Shown here: positions 1-9,254 of the stretch, one piece after another
Numbering within the stretch: position 1 is the first letter of the stretch
Layout of the letters: every line of letters starts with the position of its first letter
From: DASUNP01 sp963728545
GTDB taxonomy: Bacteria > Acidobacteriota > Blastocatellia > UBA7656
Reading direction: 5' to 3'
Assembly: GCA_963728545.1 (NCBI GenBank)
Contig: CAVSKO010000003.1
Coordinates: 434,001 to 498,000 of the forward strand
DNA: 64,000 bases
The notes under the pieces: model-generated
The model's input: only the letters and a program-made list of their open reading frames with translations
Told to the model about the DNA's origin: nothing
Database searches by the model: none
Position numbers and translations under genes: made by a program

Positions 1-87
1 TAAAGAGGTGCAGCAGCAATTTGAACAACGAAAGATAAACAAGAATAGCAATGTCGCTAGTGAGGTTTTCTCTGGAAAAGAGTCTCT

Positions 88-666
88 TCATTTTTCTCTC
101 GCTTCATCATTCGTCAGCGAGGTCAAGATATGATCTCGCCATTCGCCGTCTATAAACAGGTAATCGCGAGCGTAGCCTTCGACCGTGAACCCTAACCGGC
201 GCAGAAGCTTCGCGCTTCGCTCGTTCGCGGGCATGTAATTAGCCATGATTCTATGAAGCTTCAAATCAGAGAACACATAATTGATAGCTGCTCTCAGCGC
301 TTCACTCATCAAGCCCTGGCCTTCGGCGCGACGGTCGAGATTATAGCCGAGGTAACAGGCTTGAAACGGGCCGCGCACTATTGACGTGAAATTGCATTCG
401 CCGACCACCGCTTCAAGCGGGCTGTCGCGCTTGAATAAAACGAGTCTCAAAGATTCTCCGCGCGTGAACTCATCGCGGGACACCTGAAGCCGGGCTCGCC
501 AGTACGCTGCGGTGTAATATTCCGGAGGCCGTGGCGGCGACCAGCGGGCGAGATGCTCTTTATTGTCAATGGCGTAAGCGAGCAACGGGGCCGATGTTTC
601 GGGCGGCGGCAGGGTTAACAAAAGCCTTTCGGTTTTTATCGCAGGAAATTGCTCGATTTCAGGCAT
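88..666 (-). CDS. GNAT family N-acetyltransferase (RimJ/RimL-like)
   Basis: The protein of about 192 residues begins MPEIEQF, followed by the 'TERLLL' strand typical of RimJ/RimL-type GNAT acetyltransferases. The acetyl-CoA binding region is seen as 'AEGQGLMSEALRAA', and the C-terminal half has 'HRIMANYMPANERSAKLLRRLGF', a signature broken here only by its length (read as HRIMANYMPANERS then AKLLRRLGF). The family moves an acetyl group from acetyl-CoA to an amino group, often a protein N-terminus. An upstream extension to 741 is open, but the internal ATG at 666 gives the usual family N-terminus, so I prefer it. The substrate cannot be told from sequence. It lies outside the tRNA-Lys island and points away from it. 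Confidence 0.85.
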   Translation of the reverse strand: MPEIEQFPAIKTERLLLTLPPPETSAPLLAYAIDNKEHLARWSPPRPPEYYTAAYWRARLQVSRDEFTRGESLRLVLFKRDSPLEAVVGECNFTSIVRGPFQACYLGYNLDRRAEGQGLMSEALRAAINYVFSDLKLHRIMANYMPANERSAKLLRRLGFTVEGYARDYLFIDGEWRDHILTSLTNDEAREK

Positions 667-1076
667 AACAATCGCGCCACATGCTACTCTGCCGTATGTC
701 TCAAGACAACAACGCGTCTTGATCAACCACGGCTGTAACAAAGTTGATTTTGTTGGGCTGAACTGGATTCGAAGATCAAAGCTCGAAAAAGCAATGTGCG
801 ATTTCCCTCAGCTTTTCTCAACTTGCATATCGCGGCGACTGCGCCAAGTCCTTTGTTTTCATTTCTCAAGCTACTTTGTTACAGCCCTGCTTGATCAACT
901 CTCATGCTTACGGAATCCATTGACGAACCGTTCAATTAGTTCTTGCATAATCCCTCAATAGTTTTTTATGATTAGCATTTGCAGTTTGAGCTAGAAAGCA
1001 GATAGTGAAAACAGCTTACGAGTTGAGATGCGCAGAAAAAGCTGAAGTAAGCTATTTGAAGGAAGCGGATTACAAC
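667..1076. other. Intergenic region upstream of tRNA-Lys
   Basis: About 410 bases separate the acetyltransferase start from the tRNA gene. I see no convincing coding region: a short open frame at 719-961 lacks a recognisable domain and a ribosome binding site. The tRNA promoter presumably lies in the AT-rich part near 930-1060, but I cannot place it firmly. Confidence 0.5.
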
Positions 1077-1149
1077 GGGCCGTTAGCTCAGGTGGTAGAG
1101 CAGCTGGCTTTTAACCAGCGGGTCGGAGGTTCGAGTCCTCCACGGCTCA
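1077..1149 (+). tRNA. tRNA-Lys (anticodon TTT)
   Basis: A complete 73-base cloverleaf can be folded. The acceptor arm GGGCCGT pairs with ACGGCTC (one G-U pair), with discriminator A at 1149. The D-arm (AGCTCAGG...GGTAGAGC), the anticodon arm with loop containing TTT between CTGG and CCAG, and the T-arm GGAGG-TTCGAGT-CCTCC are all present. The CCA end is not encoded. The 3' part of this gene, from 1106 on, is duplicated at 16831-16878, which marks this tRNA as the integration site of the island that follows; integration has kept the tRNA intact. Confidence 0.95.
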
Positions 1150-1153
1150 CTTT
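1106..1153 (+). repeat. attL: 48-bp direct repeat in tRNA-Lys
   Basis: The repeat starts at GGCTTTTAACC in the anticodon stem, runs through the T-arm and acceptor strand and ends at CTCACTTT. It is identical to 16831-16878; the bases flanking each copy differ, which fixes the repeat limits. Crossover probably falls in the anticodon or T-arm part, as is usual for tRNA-directed tyrosine integrases. Confidence 0.92.
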
Positions 1154-1168
1154 AGAATTAACAATTTA

Positions 1169-1195
1169 GGCCACCGCAATGGTGGCCGTTTTTGT
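1169..1195 (+). terminator. Rho-independent terminator behind tRNA-Lys
   Basis: GGCCACC pairs with GGTGGCC around a GCAAT loop (1169-1187), followed by GTTTTTGTT. It sits 20 bases after the tRNA end, on the island side of attL, so it arrived with the island and replaced the original terminator now displaced to 16897. Confidence 0.8.
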
Positions 1196-1198
1196 TTA

Positions 1199-1221
1199 CT
1201 CACTCTTTTGCTCACTCTTTT
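1199..1221 (+). promoter_or_regulatory. Paired 11-bp repeats, putative integrase arm sites (left end)
   Basis: CTCACTCTTTT occurs at 1199-1209 and again at 1211-1221. The same 11-mer occurs twice near the right end at 16685-16695 and 16698-16708. Tandem repeats just inside both att sites of a tyrosine-integrase element are the usual arrangement of arm-type binding sites; binding itself is inferred. Confidence 0.6.
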
Positions 1222-1300
1222 AATTTACGCGTTATCACTAAGTGTACTCGTATTCAGCGTAGAATTAATTCTGATGACAATACTAGGGCAAGGCACAAAC

Positions 1301-2461
1301 TCAAAAATTGACCATATCGGCCTCACACTTTTTGCAAAGCTCTCCTGACGTAAGGATTCCACAACGCGGACATTCATTGGTGAATTTATCCGACCTATGC
1401 GCAGTGCAGTAATAATCAATGTCCGAGTCCGTTTCTTCATTTATGAATACAAATTCTTCTCGCGTCAAAAACTTATCGCACTCTATGCATTGCTCTTGGA
1501 CAAACCCATAGTCGTCTCTTATTTCTTCTTCAAACCGCTCGGTTTTACCGCGCTTTAACAGAGAGCCATAATATAGCATCTCAAAGGCTGTAACATTCTT
1601 CTTGTCTTCGAGTTCTTCTTTTACCTTCTTGATTTTGCTTTGAACTTGTTCATCTCGAAGTAAATCAGCGACCTCCGCCAAAATAACAAAGCCTTCTTCC
1701 TTCAATCTGCCGAGCACCAGTGACATTTCTTGCTGTGTAAGTCGTTCGTGGCCCTTCAGTGCATCAATCTTATAGCTCAAGGTCTTATCATTAATAAGCG
1801 TAATCGAATCATCTATTGTAGTAGGGGGATTGACATAACTGACCCTTTGCATACGTATAGTGCTTGCCATATCATCAAGCTTGTCCAGGATGTCTGCCAT
1901 ATGCCTTGAGTACATCCTTTCCCAATCATTCTTTAAGTCTTCGTTTTCTGGCTTATAGGATTCGTCGTGTGTTATCTCCGCCCAAGCGTTTTGGAGGTGC
2001 GTCTTTATCTGGAGTTCCAAAGGGGTAAAAATCCTCATATCTTGCCAGAAGGTATCATATTGCATATCTAAGTGAAGTGCTCGATAACCGGAATCCTTTT
2101 CTAACTTTTCCATTTTGATGAGTGTAAATCTCGGTCTTTGCTGAATGATTACACTTATTTCCTCTACATCCTCTCGCGTATTACAAAGTATTCGAGCGCC
2201 AAGAAAATCGTTCACAACAAGTGATAAATTATCTCCATCCTGGTCAAATAGTGAATTCGAGATAATACCTTTTTTCTTCATCTTCTTTAGAACAGAATCT
2301 ATTTCCTTCAATCGAGGTGGAGGAATAATGACACTAAATCTAGTTTTCTGATAAAACGCTTGAGCAACGTTAGACAAAGACTGTTGAACTTCACGTCTTA
2401 TGCGTTCAAATTCTTCTAAATGCTCTTGATACTGTTTTCTGATTCTTTCTTCGTCGAGCAT
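1301..2461 (-). CDS. RelA/SpoT-domain protein paired with Argonaute (putative toxic alarmone synthetase effector)
   Basis: This 386-residue protein holds a RelA/SpoT nucleotidyltransferase domain at about residues 35-170. Visible family motifs are RLKEIDSVLKKM (50-61), NDFLGAR (84-90), GYRALH (125-130), ELQIKTHLQNAWAE (149-162) and HDESYK (165-170). E149 and R90 match conserved positions of (p)ppGpp synthetases. No HD hydrolase domain is present. A helical middle section leads to a C-terminal region with several CxxC pairs (CIEC, CPRC, CKKC), probably zinc-binding. The gene starts two bases after the Argonaute stop, so the two are one translationally coupled unit. By analogy with toxic small alarmone synthetases and with effectors linked to inactive long Argonautes, I infer an abortive-infection effector; the reaction product (alarmone, or pyrophosphorylated tRNA) is unknown. 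Confidence 0.85.
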   Translation of the reverse strand: MLDEERIRKQYQEHLEEFERIRREVQQSLSNVAQAFYQKTRFSVIIPPPRLKEIDSVLKKMKKKGIISNSLFDQDGDNLSLVVNDFLGARILCNTREDVEEISVIIQQRPRFTLIKMEKLEKDSGYRALHLDMQYDTFWQDMRIFTPLELQIKTHLQNAWAEITHDESYKPENEDLKNDWERMYSRHMADILDKLDDMASTIRMQRVSYVNPPTTIDDSITLINDKTLSYKIDALKGHERLTQQEMSLVLGRLKEEGFVILAEVADLLRDEQVQSKIKKVKEELEDKKNVTAFEMLYYGSLLKRGKTERFEEEIRDDYGFVQEQCIECDKFLTREEFVFINEETDSDIDYYCTAHRSDKFTNECPRCGILTSGELCKKCEADMVNF

Positions 2462-2463
2462 AA

Positions 2464-4578
2464 TCAGATAAACCAGGGGACCTTCGATAGTTGATTGTTA
2501 ATTTCAGCCCATTCGGTTAGGTTGAAGTGATTCGTTAGCCTCGCAATTTCTTCTGCGTATTTGAGTGTAACAGGCTCACTTGTTTCCCTTACGGCAGACC
2601 GCCAGTTCAGTTTAGTCATCGCCAAAATACGGTATGCAATTGACTCAATATCTATGTCTTCAGCAGGCGTTGATTCCCGCCAAACCCTAACTTTGAGCAA
2701 ACGTGTCGCTGGGGCATTGGCGCTGGCATTCTGAGATACAGATAGCAGGAATTCACCTGGAACTAATTGCACAATGCTGCCCTGTTTTAGATTAAAGCTC
2801 GGCGAGCTTTCGTCAAAAACTCTAAGGGGGTGGGTGTGGTCAATACTGATGAAGTTCACTTCCTCAACTTCAGGCACAATTGCAGTAATTGCCTCTAAGC
2901 TCTTTTTCCTTTCCTCATAAGAGAATCTTTTTGAGTAATGAATATCAATGATTCTTGGTTGATTGCCGCTCGCCGAGTAACTGAGGATAGCCCTCCGCAT
3001 CATTTGAGGGATAATCCTCGCCCTGTTTTGAAAATCGAGATATGTTGAGGCCGACTGCATAAAAAGCCATACACCATTTCTGTCGAAGACATTTACGTAT
3101 CCGATGTTGCGCTTTAGTCTTCCACTTTCTTTCAAGGATGAATACGCAAATCCCAAGACAATATCTGCATTGGGGGATTTTGGATTCTCGGAGATACCCC
3201 AGGGATGATACCCTAGCTTTGCATAGATGTTCGTTGACAAGTTCCACAGGCCATAGATGTCCATGCTAGGCTGACTGACAACTTGCGATACTTTGCCGTA
3301 ATAAGCAAGTTTTGCTTTGAAAGGATAATAAATATCGCTTCGGAGTGGTAGGTAGATTAGAGGTAAAGCGTCCTGGTGCTTTTCCTCTGTAGACAACAGA
3401 AAGCTGTCGCTTCCATCAAGGTAATCTTCACAACTCTTAAAGATAAACCTATCAGTCTCAACAAGCTTGATACCAAAACGCTCTTGCAGACTGAACGTGT
3501 AATTCCCACTCGTCACACCGTCGTTTAGCTTTGAAATTACATTTTCCAAAGAGCCTATGGAGCTTCCAGTCGCAAACAGGACAACCTTTTGCTCTTTGAT
3601 GTTGGATTTGATGCTTACTTTGCTTAATCCAATGAGTCGCCTTTTATCTCTGACTTGCTGAAAACCGTCACGTTCAATCACGTATTCAGGTTCCTCTTGG
3701 CTCGACAACTGGTATGTAGGAAAGTTGTCCGCAGTAATCGGGTTTGCTGAAAGCTCAATGTTTGTGCCCCTCACTTGAATCGGGAAAAGCACGTTGATGT
3801 ATTTACTAAATATTGTCTGTATTAATTCTTTCTTCTTACGTGCCGTTAATGAGCTTAATTGCTTCTTTTGTTGGTAAAGGTCGAGGTTCGGCTGTGCATC
3901 CCTCACTATAGAGGCTAATATATGCTGAGGAAGCGAAGGAACAACTCTATTTGCGCTAACCTGTATTGTGCCATCGAACAGATAGGGAACTTCAACTTTA
4001 ATATTACCTGAGTCCTCATAATCTCGTATTCTCCCTCTCGCCCATTTTCTATGGCGGCGTTTTTCTACGAATACGAGACAATCGTCAAACCTCAGAAAGT
4101 CGTCACGCTGAAACCCGTGACTTTGCACCAGCTTATCTATAGACAAACGGTTATACAGCTTAGTAATCGGGTCTACGCTCAATAACAACCTAGTCTGCCC
4201 TGTTAAATCCTGAGCATTGAATACGCGCATTATGACTCGCCAGAGTATTGAGTATTCGTTTGTCTGAGCAAGTTTGTCATCCAAGATTGTAAACTCGCCT
4301 TTTCTGTCAATATCAAAAATGGAATCTGACCTTTCCAATGCATTCAGTAAAAGTTTTCTTACTAGCCATATTATATGCTTTAATCTCGCAGGCATCTCAC
4401 TCGACCCTGGAAGTGGATAAAGAGAAATCACCGAATCTTTCGTGTTATTAACTATTAGGTTGTCCTTTATCTCATTGGCTGCCCTGAATCTTCCTTCGGT
4501 TAAATAAAGGGCATCTATTTGCGGAGTAATGCTTACTTCAAAAAAGTTAGTTATCTTTTTGCTCATAGAATCTGACAT
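2464..4578 (-). CDS. Long prokaryotic Argonaute, predicted catalytically inactive
   Basis: At 704 residues this has the length and order of a long pAgo. The MID region shows VVLFATGSS (332-340) and FGIKLVETDRF; the MID-PIWI junction shows SQVVSQPS (431-438) and LWNLSTNIYAKLGYHPW (444-460), with K454 at the conserved 5'-phosphate-binding lysine. The PIWI domain runs from about 400 to the end: ADIVLGF (471-477), the later IHYSKRF (546-552), HTHPLRVFD (581-589), and TKLNWRS...PVTLKYAEE (655-677). Of the DEDX slicer tetrad, D472 is kept, but the RDG-type aspartate is replaced by the HYSKR stretch, and the last position reads E676. It is therefore probably a guide-dependent sensor without cleavage. 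The PAZ region is not clear. It is the first gene of a two-gene operon with the RelA/SpoT protein. ATG at 4578 has AAGGA upstream. Confidence 0.88.
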   Translation of the reverse strand: MSDSMSKKITNFFEVSITPQIDALYLTEGRFRAANEIKDNLIVNNTKDSVISLYPLPGSSEMPARLKHIIWLVRKLLLNALERSDSIFDIDRKGEFTILDDKLAQTNEYSILWRVIMRVFNAQDLTGQTRLLLSVDPITKLYNRLSIDKLVQSHGFQRDDFLRFDDCLVFVEKRRHRKWARGRIRDYEDSGNIKVEVPYLFDGTIQVSANRVVPSLPQHILASIVRDAQPNLDLYQQKKQLSSLTARKKKELIQTIFSKYINVLFPIQVRGTNIELSANPITADNFPTYQLSSQEEPEYVIERDGFQQVRDKRRLIGLSKVSIKSNIKEQKVVLFATGSSIGSLENVISKLNDGVTSGNYTFSLQERFGIKLVETDRFIFKSCEDYLDGSDSFLLSTEEKHQDALPLIYLPLRSDIYYPFKAKLAYYGKVSQVVSQPSMDIYGLWNLSTNIYAKLGYHPWGISENPKSPNADIVLGFAYSSLKESGRLKRNIGYVNVFDRNGVWLFMQSASTYLDFQNRARIIPQMMRRAILSYSASGNQPRIIDIHYSKRFSYEERKKSLEAITAIVPEVEEVNFISIDHTHPLRVFDESSPSFNLKQGSIVQLVPGEFLLSVSQNASANAPATRLLKVRVWRESTPAEDIDIESIAYRILAMTKLNWRSAVRETSEPVTLKYAEEIARLTNHFNLTEWAEINNQLSKVPWFI

Positions 4579-4708
4579 AAGCCGAAATCCTTATGCTTGT
4601 ACAGCAATGAATCATCAGAGAAACTCTGGTGAATTGGCTATTAGGTATAAAGATAACAATTTGAGCTATTGTTCGGCAACATCTCCGTCGAGCAGGACCG
4701 AATGAGGT

Positions 4709-5071
4709 TCAATGATACGATTGGCTTAAAAGCATTCGCAATTTCTGGTCACGGTCTTCCCAGTCAGGCAGATACGCATACATAAAGCTCTTGAATACCT
4801 TGCCGTGATTAGGTGCGATAAGATGTATAAGCTCGTGCACAATGACATACTCACCGAGAGCCTTCGGTATCGCCAGCAGGTCTGTGTTGAGAGTCAGGCG
4901 GCCAGCAGTAGAAATTGACGCCCACTTGCTCGACATCTGCCGCAGGTGAATCTGTGGAGTTCGCACGCCGATTCTCGCAGCCCATGAGCGGGCGGCCCAT
5001 TTCAACTCGTCGCCATCTTGCCATCGCGTGTCCGCTGTTTTCTTTTTCGCTGCGGAGCCTCTCATGCTCAT
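4709..5071 (-). CDS. YgjP-like metallopeptidase (M48/DUF45 type) of the type I R-M operon
   Basis: The 120-residue protein contains the zinc-protease motif HELIH followed by the third histidine in NHGKVF, the pattern of YgjP/DUF45 (M48-like) metallopeptidases. The upstream half is also family-like ('RIGVRTPQIHLRQMSSKWAS'). Genes of this family are often found beside hsdR. Its ATG overlaps the hsdR stop (ATGA, 5068-5071), so it is the last gene of the hsdM-hsdS-hsdR operon. It may process or regulate the restriction complex, but its substrate is not known. An alternative ATG lies two codons downstream. Confidence 0.82.
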   Translation of the reverse strand: MSMRGSAAKKKTADTRWQDGDELKWAARSWAARIGVRTPQIHLRQMSSKWASISTAGRLTLNTDLLAIPKALGEYVIVHELIHLIAPNHGKVFKSFMYAYLPDWEDRDQKLRMLLSQSYH

Positions 5072-7940
5072 AACCTCTGCAACTTCAGCAACGTGTTAGC
5101 CACATCTATCATTTTGTCCGGCCCGACAATAGTGCGCAGTGCCTTGTAAAGCTCTATGCGCAGCTTGCTCTCTTGGGCCTCGTTCCAGCGATACTGAGGA
5201 TAGCTCTCGAAAAGCCCATTGATTTGCTTCACCTGGTCAACACCGACCTGATTAGCGACTGGCTTCAACGCAGAGTAGATAGCAAACGTGTTTTCATCCA
5301 CGTCGAGGCGTTGCCGCTCTGCATCCGCGTCTACGTACTCTTGCGCCAACCTCTCAAATTCGAGCAACGCTTGCTGTGTAGCCAGTTGTCTATCTTCATA
5401 GGCTTGCGCCAGAGCTTCGGCCCGCTCGCCTATAGACAGCAGAAAAGGCTTCGCGGCAGCTTCCTTGTCAACGACGGCAGCCAGAATCTTGCGCAAGTTG
5501 AGAACCTTCGTTGTGTCGGAAGAATCGCTTTGTTTGAGCACCGCCAGTTCATCCGGTCCAAGCTCGTGAATAGCACCAGGCATTTCGAGCTTGCTGCTCT
5601 CGGTATGCTGGCGCAGCAAGTCCCTGGTCTTCGCTGTTAGTTCCTTATCAACGTAGATGCGGTCACTATAGGCGTTGCGAATCAGCGCATATAACTCGGC
5701 CAATCCCTGATAGTCGTCTATGAATGGTCGTAGGCACGCATCCGGCGAGATGATGTCATAGAGGTTCTGTAGCTGTCGGTAGAACTTGAAGAAATCGTCA
5801 CGCTTTTTCTTGTCCTCAAAGTGAGCTATCGCCCGCTCTTTCGCCTTGTCATCCCACCCGCGAGTCAACGGCAGATACTGGGGCGCAGTCTCGGTCATCA
5901 TTGTCTCGAACAGAGCTTTGAGCACGTCCACGTTTTGAATGACCGACGCGACCACATCGGAGTCAAACGCCAACGCCCTCTCTAACCTCTCAAAGATGCC
6001 TACGAAGTCCAGCACGAAGCCGTAAGGCTTGACCTGCCCATCTTCATCTTCATAGGGTCTGTTCACGCGAGCAATCGCCTGTAGCAGCACATGGTCGCGC
6101 ATTGGCTTGTCCAGGTACATGCAATAAAGGATAGGCGCATCGAACCCGGTCAATAGCTTCTCTGTCACAATCAATATCTTCGGTTGTTCGTTTTTCTTGG
6201 TGAACGCTTTGCGTGTCTTCTTCTCTTGCTCAGGACTGAGATAATGCTGCTTTAGTTCCTCGGCGTCATTGTGCGCTGGCGAGTAGACTACCTCGGAATA
6301 ATCAGTTGGCAGGTACTTATCTAGGGCCTGCTTGTACAGGGCGCATGCAGGCCGGTCTACTGCGACGAGGAAAGCCTTGAAACCCATCGGCTCGACGGTC
6401 TGTTGGAAGTGCTCGGCCACATAGCGGGCGACCTTATCCACCCTGTCGGGCGCTTTCATCATCTCCTTGAGTTCTACAGCCCTGTCGAGAATGGCATTGA
6501 GTTCTTCAATGTCGCTGACGCCTTCCGCTTCCGCGAGGCTCAGGAACTGCTTTTCGAGCATGTCCTTGTCCACGCGCATATCAGATGGGGCTAGCGCATA
6601 GTTCAGCATGACCGTAGTGCCGTCCTCGATTGACTCACGGATGGAATACTTATCGAGATAGCCCTGCTCGTCGTCTACGCCAAAGACCTTGAATGTACCC
6701 TTCCCTTTCGAGAGATTGTCTATAGGCGTGCCGGTGAAGCCGATATAAGTAGCGTTGGGCAGCGCAGCCATCAGGTAGTTGCCCAAGTCGCCGCCAGTCG
6801 TGCGGTGCGCCTCGTCTACCAGAACGACGATGCCGGTGCGCGTGTTAGTCTTTTCGGGGATGTCATCGAACTTGTGAATCATCGAGAACCGCTAGCCCGC
6901 GATAATCGGAGGCCAGAATATCTAGCAGGTCGCGCTTGCTCTCTGCGACTTTGACAGTTGAGATTCCATAGCCCGCGATGTTCTTGAATAGCTGGCTCTC
7001 CAATTCGTTGCGGTCAACCACCATCAGCACAGTAGGCTTTTCATCACCGTGCGCCTCGCGCAATAGCTTTGAGGCAATAGTAATCATAGTCAGCGTCTTG
7101 CCGCTCCCTTGCGTGTGCCAGATGAGAACCTCGACGCCTGTGCGTGTCATATACGCGCCGAATCACCTTCTCGACAGCGCGAGTCTGGTGCTGGCGCAGT
7201 ATAACCTTTGTCAGTTCATCATCCTTGCTCGTGAAAATGATGTAGTCGCGCAGCACCCGCAAGAATCGTTCGCGGTTGAAGAAGGCTTTGACCTTGTGCT
7301 CGAAGTCGCCAGCTTCTTCCTCTCGCCAGTTAAAGACATTCTTACGGCTCATATTCCATGTCACACCATAGTAGAAATCGAGCAGTTGAGTAACCTCAAA
7401 GACCTGGGGCGCAAGAACCATCTCAGGGGTCTCACGATGATAGCGGCGAATCTGGTCTACTGCTTCGGCGAGGCCATCGCGCTTTGTAGCTGATTTGGTC
7501 TCAGCTATGGCTACTGGGATGCCGTTGATGAGAAAAACCGCGTCTGCACGGTTGCGGTAGACTGTGCCTCGTTGCCACCATTCGTCGGTGACGTTGAACA
7601 GGTTATTGTCAGGGTCGTCGAAGTCAATCAGACGGACGTTGCGCTCGCGCTTTTCTTCGGGAACATAGACAGAGCCTTCCCCTCGCAGCCAGGAAAGAGC
7701 ATCGCGGTTGCCTTCTATGGATGGTTTGAGCAAGTTGAGTTGCCGGATGATGCCCTCTGCGCGGCTAGCGTCGAGCACGCCTGGATTGAGACGCACAAGC
7801 TGCGCTTCCAGCAATCCAGTGAAGTAAAGGCCCATGTCCCCGCCGCGCAGTCGCATAGCTTCTTCGGGCCGGACATATTCCCATCCAATTTGCGATGCGT
7901 AGTGCATCATGGGGTTTTGCACTGCATAACGTTCGCTCAT
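5068..7940 (-). pseudogene. hsdR: hsdR, type I restriction endonuclease subunit, two frameshifts
   Basis: Three consecutive minus-strand frames together make a full HsdR of about 957 residues. The first (7940 to about 7140) holds the N-terminal nuclease domain, with AIAETKSAT as the PD-(D/E)xK core and a preceding acidic residue in the NRADAVFLING segment. The second (about 7150-6890) holds the helicase Walker A, HTQGSGKT. The third (about 6882-5068) holds VDEAHRT (Walker B), TGFTGTP-like 'GFTGTPI', and the motor motif RVNRPYEDEDG, followed by the helical C-terminus. Frame breaks lie near 7110-7150 and near 6880-6890. If real, restriction is lost while modification can remain; two sequencing errors would give the same picture. 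The start overlaps the hsdS stop (ATGA). Confidence 0.85.
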
Positions 7941-9250
7941 ACGCTCACCTCATCTACCAGTGGCATAGCCGAAAGCCGACCCGTCATTAATTCTTCCAAC
8001 ATCGCCTTAAACAATTCATCTAGCACTTTAGCCTCTCGCTCTAATGCCAGGATTTTTGCATCACAGGCCGCCAACGCGCCCACAATATCTGTTTGTTCGT
8101 CGAGAGAGGGCATAGGAATTAAAACACTCTTGATTGTGTGTGTATTGATGTTGAACTTTCCGTCAGCCGCGTTAGAGGCTTTCCCACTAAGATAAGCCTG
8201 ACCCTTATGAGTCATCGTGTAGAGTTGAACAAATGGAGGCAAAAGCGTTTTAGGTTTAAGACGTGCTCTAATCAAGTAGGAAGCGAATAGTGCTTGCTTG
8301 AGTTCACCACTAAAAACAGCACATCGGCCTGTATATTCGCGTCTCCCGTTGGTTCTAACAAACAGCAAGTCACCACTCTCTAGTTCCAGGCTGTCAGCAA
8401 TCTTGTCCGGCAACTTCACAAACTTTAAGTCCGTCGTATCAACCTTACCGTCAATTACGTTGGGTATTCTCAAAACAGGGACGCCGCTGCTGTCTGCATC
8501 GCATCGGGCAGATGTGCCATACTGCAAGAACTCACAGGCTTCGCCTAGCCGCAAAATTTGCCAGCTTTCTGGAATCTCGCCAATCTCTGAATGCTTTCGC
8601 AGCTCGCTATAAGTACCATTGGTAAATAGGTACTGCATTAAGGAAGCCTTGCGTTCGCGCTCTACTGCTACCTCTTGTTGCCGCACTTCCTTAGCCTTAT
8701 GCGCTATTCGTAGGGCTAGAGCAATTGCCTGCTGTTCAGATGGTGGAGGGAGGGGTAATTTAATTCGGCGAATCAAACCGAGATTGAGGCCACTTCTGTC
8801 TTCGGACCCAGTCAAGTTTCTAAGTTCGTCATATCTGTAACTCAAATTGAAATGAACAAACTCTGGCACTATGTCACTTGATTTAGGGACAATCGCGGCA
8901 ACTGACTGACTACATGCGCAAGGTACTTTTAATACTGCGCTTGTTCCTCGTGTCTTTCCCCGCCCTGACATTGCGAGCATGATAGTGCCAGCAGGATACA
9001 CTCTGGCATTCGAGTTCTCTAATCCTGACTTCGAGATTCTGTTTGGGACATCATCAATATAAAGTCCACGAATATCCCCTGATTTCATCCAGCGTACTTC
9101 ACCTCCATAGTAATCAGGTTTCTCTGTACTTGGTGTCCCGCCAGTTCCAATTTCAAACAAACAAGCATCCCCAAATCGAGCTAGTTTCCAGGTTTTAGGC
9201 AAAGCTCCTAATTCAGTTAATTGGAAGTTTTCTGGAATAACCTCTGTCAT
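7937..9250 (-). CDS. hsdS: HsdS, type I restriction-modification specificity subunit
   Basis: The protein has two tandem target-recognition domains, each with the standard opening: 'ELGALPKTWKLARFGD' near the N-terminus and 'EIGEIPESWQILRLGE' in the middle. Each is followed by a helical spacer ending with the 'P...EQ' turn (LPPPSEQQAIA; MPSLDEQTDIV). HsdS gives DNA sequence specificity to the HsdM/HsdR complex; two different domains predict a bipartite asymmetric target. I prefer the ATG at 9250, four bases after the hsdM stop, over a TTG at 9271. The stop overlaps the hsdR start. Confidence 0.93.
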   Translation of the reverse strand: MTEVIPENFQLTELGALPKTWKLARFGDACLFEIGTGGTPSTEKPDYYGGEVRWMKSGDIRGLYIDDVPNRISKSGLENSNARVYPAGTIMLAMSGRGKTRGTSAVLKVPCACSQSVAAIVPKSSDIVPEFVHFNLSYRYDELRNLTGSEDRSGLNLGLIRRIKLPLPPPSEQQAIALALRIAHKAKEVRQQEVAVERERKASLMQYLFTNGTYSELRKHSEIGEIPESWQILRLGEACEFLQYGTSARCDADSSGVPVLRIPNVIDGKVDTTDLKFVKLPDKIADSLELESGDLLFVRTNGRREYTGRCAVFSGELKQALFASYLIRARLKPKTLLPPFVQLYTMTHKGQAYLSGKASNAADGKFNINTHTIKSVLIPMPSLDEQTDIVGALAACDAKILALEREAKVLDELFKAMLEELMTGRLSAMPLVDEVSV

Positions 9251-9254
9251 AAGA

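Noticed and set aside
719..961. Open frame of 80 codons upstream of tRNA-Lys
   Set aside because: No domain, no ribosome binding site, biased residues (many S, R, C); judged to be chance.
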